A stretch of DNA of 64,000 nucleotides, taken from NCBI RefSeq assembly GCF_014267345.1, contig NZ_JACMYD010000008.1:18714-82713 (forward strand), written 5' to 3'. A model generated the notes under the pieces. That model did not search any database and was not told the origin of the DNA. It saw only the letters and a program-made list of their open reading frames with translations. Shown piece by piece: positions 62,792 to 64,000 of this stretch; position 1 is the stretch's first letter, and each line of letters opens with the position of its first letter. This DNA is from Corynebacterium sp. zg-331. GTDB taxonomy: Bacteria; Actinomycetota; Actinomycetes; Mycobacteriales; Mycobacteriaceae. Both the position numbers and the translations under genes were made by a program.

Positions 62792-64000
62792 ATGATCGGT
62801 TTTAAAAATTCAAGGAAAGTAATTTCTTTCTTACTTTCCTTATTTGTTTTTGTTACCGCATCGCACCAGGTCGCAGTAGCCGATGATGCATTTGCTAAAA
62901 AGGCCGATTCCGCCCTAAATGAAGCCTACGCCGATTGGCTATCTGATCCCAGTGCGCGTGGCCTTGGCGACTATGTTGAGAATTGGCGGCCGAACTCAAA
63001 TCCGGATCTGACTAAGGTTGTGCCTGACTTAGGCGCTAGCGTCACCAATCCTCGTACCGGTGAAAAGAAGAAGGCGCAAGATTTTGATACTTTCCCCTAT
63101 TTTCCGGCAACACATGAGGCTTTAGGGCAAGATCCAAATCCTATTTCTGCCACGTCTCAGAGTCATTTTTTTGGTGGATGGGGTCGCCTTTATGATGGCG
63201 ATGTCGTGTTCTGTATTGACCCATTCCGCACAACTTTTGACGTAAATGAACAGCATGCAGTTTCGCTTTTTAATGATAGTAAAAAAGGTAGAAGCCTCAT
63301 CTTTGGTGAAGATGGGACCTTGGAACCGCGTGTTCTTGGCAGCGATGTGGAATACCGTGATTTGGTGAATGAAGTAGCAAAAGGTCACGGCGTTTACTAC
63401 AAGCGTCTTGGTGCATACGATAAACCAAGAAAGATCATTTCCCGCGTCAACTCTGTAACTAACATGCCAAAGTATACCATTAGCGGTATTTTGGATCTTA
63501 AGCCGAGTGCTAAAGGTTATGAAAATGTTAGCCAGGAAGATCTTAATGCCGCAGTTCAGGCTATTAAGTTTGCGCGTAAGGCAATGCGTGAAGGGAATGC
63601 GGATGATCTTCAACTAGCGGGTAACGTACTTCGCTTGGCTGTGGGTAATCAGTCGGTAGAGTTTGAAGGAAACAAAGAGCTTAAGAAAATTGTAGCTCCA
63701 GCTAAGGAAAAGTATAATGAATGGAAGGATATAGCTGCTCCGGAGGGGGCGTACATTGTCGTCCGTGATCCTTATGGGCATAATAGTGCCAAGGAGGCCT
63801 ATGCTCCTCAGCGTGTCATCCCAATTGACCAGCCGGGCGTTCCTGATGAAACCACCCCTTCCACTCCTGATGTTGAGCCGCAGTCGGCTGATATTCAGCT
63901 GAAGAAGTACATCGGTGGTAAGTCTGAGGTTGCTTCTGTGGAGGCGGCTGAGGGGTTGAAGGATTCTCAGACTGAGGCGGAGGCGTATAAGGCTTCTGCT
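62792..64000 (+). CDS. Large surface-anchored adhesin, N-terminal part (open at window edge)
   Basis: 403 residues before the window ends, no stop. Perfect AGGAGG 5 nt before ATG. A Sec signal peptide (basic start, FLLSLFVFVTA, cleavage near residue 30) precedes a domain with a single Cys141 in VVFCIDPFRTTF, the context of a thioester domain ([FY]CIxP), and a helical LQLAGNVLRLAVGNQ region where such domains carry the Gln partner. A Pro/Thr linker (about 348-375: IPIDQPGVPDETTPSTPDVE) leads to IQLKKYIGGK, the usual start of Cna-B/SpaA-like or VaFE repeat domains. Codon use is much more AT-rich than the neighbours, suggesting horizontal transfer. Cell-wall sorting signal not in view. Confidence 0.8.
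   Translation, partial: MIGFKNSRKVISFLLSLFVFVTASHQVAVADDAFAKKADSALNEAYADWLSDPSARGLGDYVENWRPNSNPDLTKVVPDLGASVTNPRTGEKKKAQDFDTFPYFPATHEALGQDPNPISATSQSHFFGGWGRLYDGDVVFCIDPFRTTFDVNEQHAVSLFNDSKKGRSLIFGEDGTLEPRVLGSDVEYRDLVNEVAKGHGVYYKRLGAYDKPRKIISRVNSVTNMPKYTISGILDLKPSAKGYENVSQEDLNAAVQAIKFARKAMREGNADDLQLAGNVLRLAVGNQSVEFEGNKELKKIVAPAKEKYNEWKDIAAPEGAYIVVRDPYGHNSAKEAYAPQRVIPIDQPGVPDETTPSTPDVEPQSADIQLKKYIGGKSEVASVEAAEGLKDSQTEAEAYKASA

Noticed and set aside
63122..63613. Minus-strand frame inside the adhesin gene
   Set aside because: The plus strand stays open from 62792 to the edge with signal peptide and ribosome site; the minus frame has neither.

Overview
The window is high-GC DNA from a mycolate-containing actinobacterium, almost certainly a Corynebacterium. 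The evidence is a secreted trehalose mycolyltransferase, mycothiol synthesis (mshA), the SenX3-RegX3 phosphate-sensing pair, a 33-aa AURKAIP1/COX24-type ribosomal protein, an sdhC-sdhA-sdhB operon of corynebacterial type, and a gene order (gpmA-senX3-regX3 ... ppx-membrane protein-proC-HTH-bS22 ... HAD phosphatase-glutaredoxin-hemA-hemC-hemD-hemB) that follows the Rv0489-Rv0512 region of Mycobacterium tuberculosis. Many genes seem to start at or within a few bases of the transcript 5' end (leaderless), as is common in this group. I found no tRNA, rRNA, CRISPR array or intact insertion sequence.

Layout. 1-5200: end of panB, a SigK/RskA sigma/anti-sigma pair, a methionine-rich lipoprotein, a DipZ-type thiol-disulfide exporter, and a decayed AAA-ATPase pseudogene. 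5290-11552: an MFS transporter, a sugar-nucleotide epimerase, a DsbA-like anchored protein and a minus-strand surface-glycan cluster (DUF2304, two GT2 glycosyltransferases, a flippase-like protein). 11800-15800: cell envelope genes, namely a small exported protein, a class-F-like sortase, a mycolyltransferase, a serine-rich repeat protein and a 36-aa peptide. 15858-21553: lpd and the succinate dehydrogenase operon. 21625-28197: small membrane and hypothetical proteins, a DeoC-like protein, murB and an exported pyroglutamyl-peptidase-like protein. 28274-34159: an acyl-CoA ligase, mshA, gpmA and senX3-regX3. 35003-41760: an Rv0495c-type protein, ppx, proC, a BldC-like HTH protein, bS22, an AT-rich island, a HAD phosphatase and a glutaredoxin-like protein. 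41856-53288: the heme/corproporphyrin pathway hemA-C-D-B-E-Y, with a catalytically dead P-type ATPase between hemB and hemE. 53507-62196: a urease operon (ureABCEFGD) running into a urea transporter and a FecCD-type ABC importer. 62197-64000: a long noncoding stretch and the 5' part of a large AT-richer surface adhesin.

The most unusual items are: (1) the P-type ATPase paralogue in the heme cluster, which has lost the phosphorylated Asp, the CPC metal site, TGES, the HP motif and GDGxND but keeps the full-length architecture; (2) a 255-aa protein without a signal peptide, built of about ten ELSSGDN repeats, next to the mycolyltransferase and opposite a 36-aa peptide gene; (3) an exported cysteine peptidase of the normally cytosolic pyroglutamyl peptidase I family; (4) a SigK-RskA-DipZ locus in which the place of MPT83/MPT70 is taken by a tiny Met/Glu-rich lipoprotein; (5) several perfect operator-like palindromes in very short divergent intergenic regions. 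Functions are homology calls from reading the sequence; no database search was run.
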